From: VGJW01 sp035286125 | Lineage (GTDB): Bacteria; Cyanobacteriota; Sericytochromatia; S15B-MN24; VGJW01 | NCBI GenBank assembly: GCA_035286125.1 | Contig: JAYKIS010000079.1 | Span: 1 to 7,316, forward strand | Reading direction: 5' to 3' | Length of the DNA stretch: 7,316 bases | Shown: positions 6,731 through 7,316 of the stretch, piece by piece | How the letters are laid out: every line of letters begins with the position of its first letter | Numbering within the stretch: position 1 is the stretch's first letter | Position numbers and translations under genes: made by a program | The notes under the pieces: model-generated | Database searches by the model: none | What the model saw: only the letters and a program-made list of their open reading frames with translations | Told to the model about the DNA's origin: nothing

Positions 6731-6759
6731 TTGACCGAAGTAGCGGCCTGCGCGACACT
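6731..6759 (+). promoter_or_regulatory. Tentative promoter of ahpD
   Basis: TTGACC (6731-6736) is followed after 17 bp by GACACT (6754-6759). The -35 is good, 5 of 6; the -10 is poor, 3 of 6. Transcription would begin about 6766, almost at the ATG, which would make the mRNA nearly leaderless and would fit the missing Shine-Dalgarno. Confidence 0.25.
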
Positions 6760-6767
6760 GGCGCACC

Positions 6768-7307
6768 ATGGCCTTGTCGCTCGAGGAAATCGATCGTCGC
6801 CTGCAAGCGTACGTCCCTGACGTGGCGCGCAACTGGCAGATGATTCTGGACGACACCTCCGACCTGTTGCCCAGGGAGACGCGCCGGGGCTTGGTACTGG
6901 CCTGCTCCCTGGCCTTGCGTGCGCGCATCCTCACGACCGCGCTGCAAGCTGCTGGCGAAGACTGGGCAGCAGCAACCACGCGCAAGGATGCCTTGACGAC
7001 CGCGGCGTTGATGACGATGAACAATGTGTTCTACCGATTTCGTCACGAGTTGGCGCAGACAGCCTACACGACGACGCCCGCCCGCTTGCGCATGACAGGC
7101 ATGCTCCAACCCGCAGGTACACGGGCCGATGTTGAGCTCTGGGCTACGGCGCTGAGTGCCCTCAACGCCTGCGGCGCCTGCACAAGGGCCCATGAGGCCA
7201 AGGCCCGCCCGCTTGGCTGGGACGAACCGCAGATCCTGGAAGCCGTGCGCATCGCAGCCGTCGTGGCATCCGTCTGCGTGGTCCTGTCGGCCAGCGAGGC
7301 TGACTGA
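6768..7307 (+). CDS. ahpD: Alkylhydroperoxidase AhpD-type protein (carboxymuconolactone decarboxylase family)
   Basis: The 179-residue product has the length and landmarks of Mycobacterium tuberculosis AhpD (177 aa): MNNVFYR (84-90), LRM (107-109), ELW (123-125), and an active site C135-GA-C138-TRA-H142-E. The spacing of E123, C135, C138 and H142 equals that of the known catalytic E118, C130, C133 and H137, as I recall them from that enzyme. The position between the cysteines that is His in the mycobacterial enzyme is Ala here. AhpD is a cytoplasmic thiol enzyme with weak peroxidase activity that passes electrons to the peroxiredoxin AhpC. It is divergent from feoA and shares the control region with the Fur box. 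No Shine-Dalgarno precedes the ATG. No ahpC is visible; a gene may start just past the window. The partner could be that gene product or the nearby Bcp-type enzyme, which is inference. Confidence 0.9.
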   Translation: MALSLEEIDRRLQAYVPDVARNWQMILDDTSDLLPRETRRGLVLACSLALRARILTTALQAAGEDWAAATTRKDALTTAALMTMNNVFYRFRHELAQTAYTTTPARLRMTGMLQPAGTRADVELWATALSALNACGACTRAHEAKARPLGWDEPQILEAVRIAAVVASVCVVLSASEAD

Positions 7308-7308
7308 C

Positions 7309-7316
7309 AGGGAGGA
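7309..7316 (+). promoter_or_regulatory. Ribosome binding site of a gene beyond the window
   Basis: AGGGAGGA begins 2 nt after the ahpD stop and runs to the window end. It is a strong Shine-Dalgarno, so another + strand gene probably starts within about 10 nt and is cotranscribed with ahpD. Confidence 0.55.

Overview
The window reads as a GC-rich Gram-negative bacterial chromosome segment, most likely from a proteobacterium. The reasons are strong G/C preference at third codon positions, Sec signal peptides on two proteins, clear Shine-Dalgarno sequences, tight gene packing, and a FeoA/FeoB system behind a near-consensus Fur box. I cannot name the genus. No tRNA, rRNA, CRISPR array, insertion sequence or phage gene is visible.

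Layout. Bases 1-36 may be the 3' tail of an upstream gene. On the + strand follow a 530-residue secreted protein with Asn/Gly-rich linkers, one good EF-hand loop and a Pro/Thr-rich tail (49-1641), then a perfect 14-bp hairpin (1651-1682), then a cobalamin-binding-domain radical SAM enzyme (1696-3438). A convergent gap of 21 bp separates this pair from a minus-strand cluster, listed in transcription order: feoA (6635-6423), feoB (6438-4525), a Bcp/PrxQ-type peroxiredoxin (4474-4007) and a small exported helical-repeat protein of unknown function (3996-3460). The intergenic region 6636-6767 carries a Fur box and a sigma70-like promoter for feoA, and it also lies upstream of a divergent alkylhydroperoxidase gene of the AhpD type (6768-7307). 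The last bases are a strong ribosome binding site for a gene that begins beyond the window.

How it may work together. The right half looks like an iron-import and peroxide-defence module. FeoA/FeoB bring in ferrous iron. A thiol peroxidase made from the same apparent transcript, and AhpD encoded divergently from the same control region, would remove peroxides that react with that iron. The exported small protein at the end of the operon is unexplained. The left half pairs an uncharacterised exported protein with a B12-type radical SAM enzyme. Whether the enzyme acts on the protein, on a lipid or on a small metabolite cannot be decided from the sequence, and this pair is the best candidate here for something undescribed.
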